In this document: one piece after another, positions 14,404 through 21,541 of the stretch
Numbering within the stretch: position 1 is the first letter of the stretch
How the letters are laid out: each line of letters opens with the position of its first letter
From: Gammaproteobacteria bacterium
GTDB taxonomy: Bacteria > Pseudomonadota > Gammaproteobacteria > SZUA-229
Assembly (NCBI GenBank): GCA_011051475.1
Contig: DRLE01000251.1
Location: 1 to 26,650, forward strand
Length of the DNA: 26,650 nucleotides
Direction: 5' to 3'
Notes under the pieces: generated by a model
What the model saw: only the letters and a program-made list of their open reading frames with translations
Databases searched by the model: none
What the model was told of the DNA's origin: nothing
Position numbers and translations under genes: made by a program

Positions 14404-16170
14404 ATGAGTGAAAAAACCTTTATCAAGGGCAAGGATGCCGCCCTGGAAGAATCCATTGCCAGCATGCAGGAAAAGCTGAAAAGCCTGAACTTCGATATCG
14501 AGGAGGCGTCCTGGCTGAACCCGGTACCCAATGTCTATTCCGTGCATATCCGTGACCGCGACTGCGGCCTGATGTTTACCAATGGCAAGGGCACGAGCCG
14601 CAAGTCCTGCCTGGCCAGCGCCCTTGGCGAGTACTTCGAGCGCCTGAGCTGCAATTATTTTTTTGCCGATTTCTACCTGGGCGAGGAATTTGCCGGTGAT
14701 GACTTTGTGCACTACCCCGACGAACGCTGGTTCAGAAACGCCGATGCCGATGATGACAGCATTCCCGAAGGCCTGCTCGATGAAAAACTCTGGCAGTACT
14801 ACGACCCGGACGATGCGCTTACGGCAAGCCAGCTGTTTGAACTGAATTCCGGCATTGGCGAACGCGGTATCTGCGCCTGTCCCTACCATCGCGTGCGTGA
14901 CGGCAAGACCATCTGGTTTCCGGTGAATATTATCGGCAATATCTATGTCAGCAACGGCATGTCCGCCGGCAATACGAAAAACGAAGCCCGGGTGCAGAGC
15001 CTGTCCGAAGTTTTCGAGCGTTATATCAAGAACAAAATCATTGCCGAAGGCATCTGTCTGCCGGAGGTTCCGCAGGAAGTACTGAACCGTTTTCCGCAGG
15101 TGGTCGAGGCCATCGAAAAACTCGAGCAGCACGGCTATCACCTGCGCATTGCCGATGCCTCGCTCGGCGGGCGCTACCCGGTGATGAGCGTTACCCTTAT
15201 TAACCCGAGCAATGCCACCGTGTTTGCCTCTTTCGGCGCCCATCCCAGTTTCGAGGTAGCGCTGGAGCGCACCGTCACCGAGCTGCTGCAGGGCCGTGAC
15301 CTCGACCAGCTTGACGGTTTCCAGCGACCCAGTTTCGATCTTGACGAAGTCGCCGACCACCATAACCTGGAAACCCATTTCATCGATTCCAGCGGCCTGA
15401 TCGCCTACGACTTCTTTAAAAACAAACCCGATTTCGAATTCGCTGACTGGGATCACGATGCTTCAACCGGTGATGAATTCAGCTACCTGGTCGACATTAT
15501 CCACGACATGGGTTTTGATATTTATATCGCCGACTACGAGCATCTGGACGTCTATTCCTGCCGCATTATCGTACCCGGCATGTCCGACATCTACCCGGTG
15601 GACGACCTGGTGTGGAACAATAACAATGAAGGCGCACTGTTTCGCAAGGATATTCTCTCCCTGAAAAACCTGGATAAAGACCAGTGGCAGCAGCTGCTTG
15701 AACGTCTGGAGGAAGGTGGTTATAACGATTTTCAGCGTGTCGCCGAGTTTATCGGTATCGCCCCTGACCCCGGCACCGCCTGGGCAAGCCTGCGCATCGG
15801 CGAGCTCAAGGCCATGTTGCACCTGGCTCTGAATGCCCTCGAAAACAATGAAGAAGCCATCGAGTGGGTCAACTGGTGCCTGCAGATCGACCAGCTCGAT
15901 GCCGGACGCACGGCTTTTTATCAATGCATCGAGGCCATGCTGGAAATTCAGCTGGATGACGAACGCCGGCTGGAAGACTTCGAAAGCAGCCTGAAACTGA
16001 TGTTTGATGACAAAACCTACGAAGCCGCGCTGGCCACGGTAGAAGGCCGGGACAATTTCCCCGGCCTGCACAGCCCCGGTCTGAGCCTGGAAGGTTTCGA
16101 TACCCACAGGCGCCTGCTCGAAGGCTACCGCAAACTGCACCACGCCAAACAGAATAACTGGAGTAAATAA
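14404..16170 (+). CDS. ycaO: YcaO family protein, E. coli YcaO type
   Basis: A 588-residue stand-alone YcaO, close to the 586 residues of E. coli YcaO. YcaO proteins use ATP to activate amide backbones. The E. coli protein has been linked to beta-methylthiolation of ribosomal protein S12 together with RimO, but its chemistry is not settled. ATP-site glutamate motifs are seen in ALGEYFERLSCNYF (about 77-90) and EARVQSLSEVFERYIK (about 197-212). The final 150 residues form a helical, TPR-like domain (LGELKAMLHLALNALENNEEAIEWVNWCL region). The C-terminus is NNWSK, lacking the PxPxP tail of azoline-forming YcaOs. No precursor peptide, dehydrogenase or E1-like partner lies nearby. rimO is not in the window. 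Confidence 0.94.
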   Translation: MSEKTFIKGKDAALEESIASMQEKLKSLNFDIEEASWLNPVPNVYSVHIRDRDCGLMFTNGKGTSRKSCLASALGEYFERLSCNYFFADFYLGEEFAGDDFVHYPDERWFRNADADDDSIPEGLLDEKLWQYYDPDDALTASQLFELNSGIGERGICACPYHRVRDGKTIWFPVNIIGNIYVSNGMSAGNTKNEARVQSLSEVFERYIKNKIIAEGICLPEVPQEVLNRFPQVVEAIEKLEQHGYHLRIADASLGGRYPVMSVTLINPSNATVFASFGAHPSFEVALERTVTELLQGRDLDQLDGFQRPSFDLDEVADHHNLETHFIDSSGLIAYDFFKNKPDFEFADWDHDASTGDEFSYLVDIIHDMGFDIYIADYEHLDVYSCRIIVPGMSDIYPVDDLVWNNNNEGALFRKDILSLKNLDKDQWQQLLERLEEGGYNDFQRVAEFIGIAPDPGTAWASLRIGELKAMLHLALNALENNEEAIEWVNWCLQIDQLDAGRTAFYQCIEAMLEIQLDDERRLEDFESSLKLMFDDKTYEAALATVEGRDNFPGLHSPGLSLEGFDTHRRLLEGYRKLHHAKQNNWSK

Positions 16171-16200
16171 TCAATCCTGGTTAAACCTGATGGATTGTTT

Positions 16201-16392
16201 TTAACCACAGAGGTCACAGAGGCACACAGAGAAAAGCTTTTTGGTCCGCAAATAACGCGAAAAACGCAAACACGCTTTTGTATTATGCGTTGCCTACATG
16301 GATGCAGGTAAGGGGCGTGAGCAGGATGCGGAAGTTTTATTTGCAGACCCATAAACAAAAACTCTGTGTACCTCTGTGACCTCTGTGGTTAA
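16201..16392. repeat. Inverted-repeat element, CACAGAG family, containing a nested CGCAAAT-type arm pair
   Basis: A 192-bp element between ycaO and the acyltransferase gene. Arms 16201-16231 and 16362-16392 are inverted copies identical at 30 of 31 positions. Each begins TTAACC and carries three CACAGAG words with spacers of 2 and 3 bases. Inside the left arm is AAAAGCTTTTT (16232-16242). Then comes a second arm of the other family (16246-16271: CGCAAAT, CGCGAAA, CGCAAAC, 9-base period). The outer 13 bases of that inner arm (16243-16255) reappear inverted at 16337-16349 with one mismatch. No coding frame is credible inside. Confidence 0.88.
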
Positions 16393-16407
16393 AAAAAAAG
16401 AACAGCT

Positions 16408-17004
16408 ATGCGCAAATATCTAGCCACTACCATACTCAGGCTTATCGGCTGGCGCGTCGAGGGCAGTCTGCCGGCGGAGAAAAAACTGGTGATTGTCGGT
16501 GCGCCGCATACCAGCAACTGGGATCTGCCGCTGGCGCTGCTGTGCATCTGGGCGGCAAACAGAAGAATCACATGGGTAATGAAAAAACAGCTCTTCGTTG
16601 GCCCATTGAATACCCTGTTTCGCGCGCTGGGCGGTCTACCGGTTGACCGCTCGGCGCCAAACGGCCTGATCGCCCAGATTGTCCAGCTCTTTGAGCAACA
16701 GGATGAAATGCTGTTTGGCATTACACCCGAAGGCACCCGCTCCAGAACGGATCACTGGAAGACCGGCTTTTACTATATCGCGCTCAGAGCCGGGGTTCCT
16801 ATCTGCCTGGGCTATATCGATTACTCGAAAAAAATTATCGGCTTTGGCCCTCTGCTTCAGCCTGCAGGTGATATTGAAAAGGACATGAAAACAATCAGGG
16901 CCTTTTACCAGCAGTATAAGGGGCGCTACCCGCAGAAGCAGGGAGAAATACAGGTCAAAACCGGCCCGTCCGTACAGAGTCAAAAAACAAAAAGCCAACA
17001 CTGA
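16408..17004 (+). CDS. PlsC-like lysophospholipid acyltransferase
   Basis: A 198-residue acyltransferase of the PlsC/LPLAT superfamily. The catalytic H(x4)D motif is HTSNWD (His34-Asp39). The substrate-binding motif PEGTRSR lies near residues 109-115, and GLPVDR near 76-81. Family members move an acyl chain from acyl-ACP or acyl-CoA to a lysophospholipid or related acceptor at the inner membrane; this short version with HTSNWD is a common uncharacterised bacterial branch, so the acceptor is unknown. The ATG lies only 16 bp beyond the right arm of the repeat element, so its 5' leader is element-derived unless it is read from ycaO. Its stop codon lies inside the loop of the terminator at 16993. 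Confidence 0.87.
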   Translation: MRKYLATTILRLIGWRVEGSLPAEKKLVIVGAPHTSNWDLPLALLCIWAANRRITWVMKKQLFVGPLNTLFRALGGLPVDRSAPNGLIAQIVQLFEQQDEMLFGITPEGTRSRTDHWKTGFYYIALRAGVPICLGYIDYSKKIIGFGPLLQPAGDIEKDMKTIRAFYQQYKGRYPQKQGEIQVKTGPSVQSQKTKSQH

Positions 17005-17018
17005 AACGTTGGCTGTTT
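16993..17018. terminator. Bidirectional intrinsic terminator between convergent genes
   Basis: AGCCAAC (16993-16999) and GTTGGCT (17008-17014) form a 7-bp stem. TTTT follows on the plus strand, and a longer T-run (GGCTTTTTG then TTTTTT) follows on the minus strand. The acyltransferase stop (17002-17004) lies in the loop, and the minus-strand gene ends at 17048. Confidence 0.8.
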
Positions 17019-17047
17019 TGCGGTAAAGGCAGCTGCGCCCGCAATCG

Positions 17048-17482
17048 TCAGGCGACTCTCAGGCTTCGCACCAGCGGATACAGATGCTCGGTTTCATCCA
17101 GGATACGCTGCAGCACAATATCAAACAGTTCATTGGTATCATCAAGAAACCGTTCATGCTCCTTGATCTTGAGTGATTTTTTATCCCTGGAAGGACACCA
17201 CTTTTTCGAAAAATTATTCAGTATCTTCTTGATTTCAACTGAGCCCGACATAAAGTTCCTGGCAATATTATTGATTCTTTCATCCGGGCTTTTCAGCAGG
17301 TCGCTGTACATTTCCTTGTCTACCGTATCAATATGCTCCTTCACCAGGTCAACGTACTGATAAAAAAGATCACAACAGGAACCCGTATCGCACATTGAGC
17401 GCTCCTTCAGCAGGTAGCGCAGGATATTCGAAAGCTCGGTTATACGATGATTTTGCTGATTAAGCTCGTCATAGGTAATCAT
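17048..17482 (-). CDS. Hemerythrin-like (HHE) domain protein, tentative
   Basis: A 144-residue, wholly helical cytosolic protein. Histidines spaced along four helices (His12, His50 followed by Glu57, His109 and His133 in ETEHLY) suggest a hemerythrin/HHE di-iron four-helix bundle, which would bind O2, NO or serve in iron sensing. It also has a CDTGSCC cluster at 31-37 and Cys96, unusual for a plain hemerythrin. The ATG at 17482 has a strong Shine-Dalgarno sequence (GGAGGAG). It forms a single-gene unit with a terminator downstream, and its base composition is more AT-rich than its neighbours. The domain call is by pattern only and could be wrong. Confidence 0.55.
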   Translation of the reverse strand: MITYDELNQQNHRITELSNILRYLLKERSMCDTGSCCDLFYQYVDLVKEHIDTVDKEMYSDLLKSPDERINNIARNFMSGSVEIKKILNNFSKKWCPSRDKKSLKIKEHERFLDDTNELFDIVLQRILDETEHLYPLVRSLRVA

Positions 17483-17626
17483 TCATCCTCTCCTCCTGAT
17501 TTATTATCTATCCCACATTTCTACACCCAATGGTGTGAATGAATGATGATATAAGTCAAAAAGGAAGAGAGTTAACCGCCTTTCTGCCACCATGGCAGGA
17601 AGAACGCCGCTACGCAAGAAGCAGAA

Positions 17627-18442
17627 TTACCGCTCCTGCTGCCGCATCATTTGCTGCATTATCTGCATCTGGGTCATGCCTTCATCGTCTGACTGTCCAC
17701 TTCCCTGCATCTGCTGCATCTGTTTCATCATCTCCTGCATTTGCGGCTGGTACTGCTGCATCTGCCGGCTGGCTTCACGCAGCTGTTCTTCCATGCTCAT
17801 GGTTTTGTAGGAGGCGGGAATGGTAAACGTGTCCGCTGGCAGACTGGCATCCAGCTGAATGCTTTTAACTTCCGATTCGACACGACCATTGACCTCTACA
17901 CGCATGGGAACACCGACATCCGACAGCTTTTTACCCATCTGAATCTCACCCAGTGTGCAGTCATCCGCCATGCCGGCAAAACCGCCCATAGCCGCCTGCT
18001 GCTGTTCCATCATGGCCTGCATGGCATCAAACAGGGGTTCGATACCCGGCGCTCGCAACGCATCCTGTGAAGCAAAAACAGTACCGCAGGATTTACCATT
18101 GGCCGTAAACTGATATTTCCGGGTTTTATAACCGGCAATAGTGCCACCATCACCCAGTGGTTTCAGCTCCGTCTTCACTTTTCGTACCGGTGAACCCTTC
18201 CCTTTATCTGCCGGCTCCAGTACCAGTACCTGTTTTTTCGCCGGCGAAACTATGCGTACAGCATGACTGGCGTAATCCACGATGACATATTCACCGGCAG
18301 AGCTGTTCAGCCTTGCCTGCGAACCATCGGTCAGCACCGTGGTCACGCCCTCACTACCCTGTATCTTGATAATGGTTCCGGCCTGTGCACTCGCGCACAG
18401 AAATACACCTGACAGGCATAAAAATCGAATTGATCGTTTCAT
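17627..18442 (-). CDS. Secreted protein, DUF4412-like, with Met/Gln-rich tail
   Basis: A 271-residue exported protein. Residues 1-21 form a signal peptide ending AQA before Gly22, and there is no lipobox. The middle (about 22-200) resembles DUF4412-type beta-rich periplasmic proteins: GYKTRKYQFTANGKSCGTV, two cysteines, and a final DASLPADTFTIPASYK typical of that group. The last 57 residues contain 13 Met and 18 Gln and look unstructured or coiled. A second Met/Gln stretch (MQAMMEQQQAAMGGFAGM) lies near residue 150. The start at 18442 is chosen because AGGGAAAG precedes it and it opens on the signal peptide. A TATAAT on the minus strand (18507-18502) is its probable -10. Function is unknown. 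Confidence 0.75.
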   Translation of the reverse strand: MKRSIRFLCLSGVFLCASAQAGTIIKIQGSEGVTTVLTDGSQARLNSSAGEYVIVDYASHAVRIVSPAKKQVLVLEPADKGKGSPVRKVKTELKPLGDGGTIAGYKTRKYQFTANGKSCGTVFASQDALRAPGIEPLFDAMQAMMEQQQAAMGGFAGMADDCTLGEIQMGKKLSDVGVPMRVEVNGRVESEVKSIQLDASLPADTFTIPASYKTMSMEEQLREASRQMQQYQPQMQEMMKQMQQMQGSGQSDDEGMTQMQIMQQMMRQQER

Positions 18443-18501
18443 TTTCTTTCCCTGGGACTTGCCGCGCACCTGGCGCGCACTAGATTGAGTATTGAAAGCC
18501 G

Positions 18502-18507
18502 ATTATA
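18502..18507 (-). promoter_or_regulatory. Probable -10 box of the DUF4412-like gene
   Basis: A perfect TATAAT on the minus strand, 60 bp before the start codon at 18442. No convincing -35 is present at standard spacing, so activation by a regulator is possible. Confidence 0.4.
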
Positions 18508-18611
18508 ACGGTAAAACCACCCCGTGCGTCATATCAGCCAAACGCTTTCAGGCTTAATCCACTACCCCAATGGGAAGAAGGTCTATCTCTTCTTATATAT
18601 GATAATCTATA

Positions 18612-18649
18612 TGAGAATCATTTGCATTTGCGTTTATGTTCAGTATAAT
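18612..18649 (+). promoter_or_regulatory. Porin promoter overlapped by a Fur-like box
   Basis: TATAAT (18644-18649) is preceded at 17 bases by TTTGCA (18621-18626). Over that -35 lies TGAGAATCATTTGCA (18612-18626), which fits the 7-1-7 Fur pattern TGATAAT-N-ATTATCA at 11 of 14 arm positions. A GATAAT at 18601-18606 gives a further Fur-type hexamer. Binding there would occlude RNA polymerase, the usual mode of iron-dependent repression. The predicted leader of about 85 bases contains a small stem (CCAGA 18674-18678 with TCTGG 18684-18688) and ends with GGAG before the ATG. Confidence 0.6.
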
Positions 18650-18740
18650 GCCCCACATTGCTGCAACTTATCCCCAGACATGATCTGGCGGGACGGAGCA
18701 GCCGGAATTCAATCACTATTATTTATACCGGAGTATCCCC

Positions 18741-19952
18741 ATGAAAAAACCTGCTTTGAGCAAAGGCCTTCTGTTGAGTGCCATTACCCTGATGCTATCC
18801 CGGCCCGCCCTGGCGGTTACGGATGAAGAATTTAATGAGCTGCAGCAAAAATTCGATATTCTGGCCGAGCAGGTCGAAGCCAACAGCGGTTTTCAGCAGA
18901 ATGTGGCAACCAGCGATACCAACACAGAGCGCCATCATGGTCATGGCACCCGTGGAACCACCACCGTGGGTGGTTACGGTGAACTGCACTACAACAATCT
19001 GAGCAGCGGTATTGCCGGCAAGGACGACAAGAAAGAGCTGGACTTTCATCGTTTCGTTCTGTTCTTCGGACACGAGTTCAGTGACAAAGCTCGTTTCTTC
19101 TCCGAACTGGAAGTGGAGCATGGCACCATTGCTGACACTGATGACGGCTCTTCCCCGGGATCCGTGGCTATTGAGCAGGCTTATGTACAACTCGATCTGA
19201 GCGACAGCACCAGCTTGAATGCCGGTATTTTCCTGGTACCGGTCGGCTTTATTAACGAGGTCCATGAGCCCCCGAGGTTCTATGGTGTAGAGCGTCCCGT
19301 GGTCACCAAATACATTCTGCCGACGACCTGGCGCGAAGGTGGTGCCGGCCTGGTTGGTAACTCCAGTTCCGGCCTCAGTTATGACATCTATCTGCATAGC
19401 GGCCTGAGCGGTGGCACTGATATCCGTGGTGGCCGGCAGAAAGTGGCCGAAGCCAAAGCTAACAATCTGGCAACCACCGGCCGCATCAAATACACGGGCA
19501 TCAATGGCCTGGAACTGGCCGCTACGCTGCAGTACCAGGATGACATGACCCAGGACACCAGCGATGCCGTAGGCAGCGCTACTCTGGCCCAGGCCCAGGT
19601 ACGCTGGCAACTTACCGATCTGACCCTGACCGCTCTGTACGGCCAGTGGAACATCGATGTCGCCGCGAATGGCACTGCCCTGGACAAGGCCCGGGACAAC
19701 CAGGCTGGCGGTTACCTGGAAGCCTCCTATAAAATCAATCCGCGCTGGGGTGTCTTTGCCCGTCACAGCCAGTGGGATAACGGTCCCAGGGATACCACCC
19801 AGATTGGTCAGGATACCGTCAAGAACCAGACCGATTTCGGTTTTAACTACTGGCCCCATGAAGACGTGGTTCTCAAGGCGGATTACCAGGTACAGAATGA
19901 TGTTGCCGGTGACTACAGCGGCTTTAACCTGGGTGTAGGCTATCAGTTCTGA
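18741..19952 (+). CDS. Outer-membrane porin-like beta-barrel protein
   Basis: A 403-residue outer-membrane beta-barrel. The signal peptide (1-25, ending ALA) is followed by a short helical, coiled-coil-like segment (EEFNELQQKFDILAEQVEA) and a His-rich linker with HHGHG. The barrel has alternating amphipathic strands (GGYGELHYNN, DFHRFVLFFGHEFSDKARFFSELEVEHG) and ends GVGYQF, the C-terminal Phe signal read by the BAM machinery. It resembles OprP/OprO-like 'porin' proteins (COG3746 type), but the solute is unknown. The Fur-like box suggests it is induced when iron is low, and the His-rich linker could bind metal; both are inferences. An intrinsic terminator 30 bp after the stop limits readthrough to the next gene. 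Confidence 0.85.
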   Translation: MKKPALSKGLLLSAITLMLSRPALAVTDEEFNELQQKFDILAEQVEANSGFQQNVATSDTNTERHHGHGTRGTTTVGGYGELHYNNLSSGIAGKDDKKELDFHRFVLFFGHEFSDKARFFSELEVEHGTIADTDDGSSPGSVAIEQAYVQLDLSDSTSLNAGIFLVPVGFINEVHEPPRFYGVERPVVTKYILPTTWREGGAGLVGNSSSGLSYDIYLHSGLSGGTDIRGGRQKVAEAKANNLATTGRIKYTGINGLELAATLQYQDDMTQDTSDAVGSATLAQAQVRWQLTDLTLTALYGQWNIDVAANGTALDKARDNQAGGYLEASYKINPRWGVFARHSQWDNGPRDTTQIGQDTVKNQTDFGFNYWPHEDVVLKADYQVQNDVAGDYSGFNLGVGYQF

Positions 19953-19981
19953 TAAAAGACTCCTGGACTGATGCTATGATT

Positions 19982-20006
19982 GGGGGCGCATTGCGCCCCC
20001 CTTTTT
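19982..20006 (+). terminator. Strong intrinsic terminator after the porin gene
   Basis: GGGGGCGC (19982-19989) and GCGCCCCC (19993-20000) form an 8-bp GC stem with an ATT loop, followed by CTTTTT. It lies between the porin and the FMN-binding gene, so the latter depends on readthrough or a promoter in 20007-20038. Confidence 0.9.
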
Positions 20007-20038
20007 GCTGTTTTTTATATTTAAGGATCGCTACAAGC

Positions 20039-20572
20039 ATGAAAAAACTATTGCAGTACATATTGCTCAGCACCGGCCTGCTTTTTTCCTTTATGGCTGT
20101 TGCCGGTGGTGTGTACCAGAAACCTGCTGATTTCATCAACGAGGCTTTTTCCGGGCAACCGCCAAAGGCAAAGGTTCTGTGGCTGGACAAGACCCTGAAA
20201 AAGCAGCTGTCCGATATCCTTGGCCACCCCTACCGCGGAATGCGCATACGCTACTGGCCGCAAGATAAAAAAACAGCATGGATACTGGAAGAAATCGGTA
20301 AGGAAAAACCGATCACCACCGGCATCATCATCAATAATGGAAAAATCGAACAAATAAAAGTACTGGTTTTTCGTGAAAGCCGTGGGTGGGAAGTCCGCCA
20401 TGATTTTTTTACCGGGCAGTTTAAGCAGGCTGGTCTCAAACCGGATAACAGCCTGGACAGGCATATCGATAATATTTCCGGTGCCACCCTGTCGGTGCGC
20501 GCGCTGAAAAAACTCGCGACCATCGCGCTGCTGCTGGATGCAACGGTGCAGCAAAAGCAGGCACGAAAATGA
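20039..20572 (+). CDS. Secreted FMN-binding domain protein
   Basis: A 177-residue exported flavoprotein. A signal peptide (1-22, ending AVA) is followed by an FMN-binding domain of the NqrC/RnfG type. The attachment motif is DNISGATLS, with Thr150 as the residue expected to carry FMN through a phosphoester bond added by ApbE. The protein should therefore sit in the periplasm as an electron carrier. ATG 20039 is chosen; the ATG at 19976 would put the terminator inside the coding region and spoil the signal peptide. AAGGA lies upstream. The last 4 bp overlap the PepSY gene (ATGA), so the two are coupled. No apbE is in the window. Confidence 0.87.
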   Translation: MKKLLQYILLSTGLLFSFMAVAGGVYQKPADFINEAFSGQPPKAKVLWLDKTLKKQLSDILGHPYRGMRIRYWPQDKKTAWILEEIGKEKPITTGIIINNGKIEQIKVLVFRESRGWEVRHDFFTGQFKQAGLKPDNSLDRHIDNISGATLSVRALKKLATIALLLDATVQQKQARK

Positions 20573-21354
20573 CCGGACGCAAGCCGAAAAAATTCACCGC
20601 ATTTCTCTGGCACCGGCGCATAGGGCTGTTCGCGGTTGTACTGGTAATCATACTCGCCATTACCGGCATTATGCTGAACCATACCGAGGAACTGGAGCTG
20701 GATGAAACCTATGTCAGCAATACCTGGCTGCTGGGCTGGTACGGCATAGCGCCGGAAGACGCTCCCGTTTCCTATCGTGCCGGCGAGCACATTATCAGCA
20801 GCTGGAACAAACAGCTGTTTTTTGACAACCACGCCATTGCTACCCTCGAACAGGATATTCACGGGGTAATGAAAGGTGAAGAGTTTATCGTTGTTGCCCT
20901 TGATGATGCCATCCTGCTGCTCTCGCATGAAGGCGAAATGATCGAACGCGTGTCTACCAGCATCAGCTTCAGCAATATTATGCGTCTGGGTATTAAATAC
21001 CAGCGCCCGGTCATTGAAACCGCCGATCATCTGTATTATATCGCCGATGAACATATCCTCGACTGGGATGTCATGGCGAATGAAGGGGTAAGCTGGATAG
21101 AGCCCTACCAGCTGAGCAGCAATGAAAAAGACGAACTGCTGCAGGCCTACCTTGGCAAGGGACTGAAGCTGGAAAGGGTCATACTCGACCTGCACAGCGG
21201 GCGCATATTCGGTGAGTACGGCATCTACCTGATGGACGCATCCGCCTTCGCCCTGCTCTGGCTGTCACTGAGCGGCTTCTGGGTATGGAACAGCCGCCGC
21301 CGCAAGATGCGCAGGAAGAGGCATTATCAGAAACATCACCGAAAGAAGCCTTAA
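20569..21354 (+). CDS. PepSY-domain membrane protein
   Basis: A 261-residue inner-membrane protein of the PepSY-associated TM family. The first membrane helix is FAVVLVIILAITGIMLNH (about 21-38), preceded by LWHRRIG, and the second is in the final segment YGIYLMDASAFALLWLSLSGFWVW. Between them is a periplasmic domain of about 180 residues containing the PepSY signature LERVILDLHSGRIFGEYG. The C-terminus is strongly basic. Relatives often sit next to TonB receptors and ferric-siderophore reductases. With the coupled periplasmic flavoprotein it may form an electron route across the inner membrane, for example to reduce Fe(III); this is inferred from neighbours and the upstream Fur-like box. The stop is directly followed by a repeat element. 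Confidence 0.82.
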   Translation: MTGRKPKKFTAFLWHRRIGLFAVVLVIILAITGIMLNHTEELELDETYVSNTWLLGWYGIAPEDAPVSYRAGEHIISSWNKQLFFDNHAIATLEQDIHGVMKGEEFIVVALDDAILLLSHEGEMIERVSTSISFSNIMRLGIKYQRPVIETADHLYYIADEHILDWDVMANEGVSWIEPYQLSSNEKDELLQAYLGKGLKLERVILDLHSGRIFGEYGIYLMDASAFALLWLSLSGFWVWNSRRRKMRRKRHYQKHHRKKP

Positions 21355-21360
21355 AAGCCT

Positions 21361-21541
21361 TTTTACCACAGAGACACAGAGGACACAGAGTTTTTGTTTT
21401 TGATTGAAGGCTGTCGTTACGAGCGTAACGAATCAGAAGTGGCACATAGCTGTACCGTTAACAAAATCAAGATTACTTCGCTACGCTCGTAATGACAATC
21501 CAAAAATAAGTTTCTGTGTCCTCTGTGTCTCTGTGGTAAAA
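21361..21541. repeat. Inverted-repeat element, CACAGAG family, with a nested inverted pair
   Basis: A 181-bp element whose arms (21361-21389 and 21513-21541) are perfect inverted copies. Each starts TTTTACC and holds three CACAGAG words (spacers 1 and 2). The interior carries another inverted pair, 21412-21432 against 21477-21497, matching at 19 of 21 bases, with the core TTACGAGCGTA. AAAAGCC-TTTTT lies just outside the left arm and AAAAGCTTCT just outside the right arm. It lies in the 323-bp convergent gap between the PepSY gene and the perM-like gene. No coding frame is credible inside. Confidence 0.88.

Noticed and set aside
14404..16170. YcaO as the core of an azole-modified peptide gene cluster
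   Set aside because: No precursor peptide, E1-like protein or dehydrogenase is nearby, the PxPxP tail is absent, and the length and C-terminal domain match house-keeping E. coli YcaO.
17585..17600. CTGCCA-CCA-TGGCAG as terminator of the DUF4412-like gene
   Set aside because: The stem is only 6 bp and no T-run follows on the minus strand.
19976..20038. Upstream start for the FMN-binding protein
   Set aside because: It would place the porin terminator hairpin in the coding region and put 21 unsuitable residues before a clean signal peptide starting at 20039.
16201..21541. CACAGAG repeats as a possible CRISPR array
   Set aside because: The repeated words are 7 bases with spacers of 1-3 bases, arranged as inverted arms; there are no regular 25-40 base repeats and spacers, and no cas genes.
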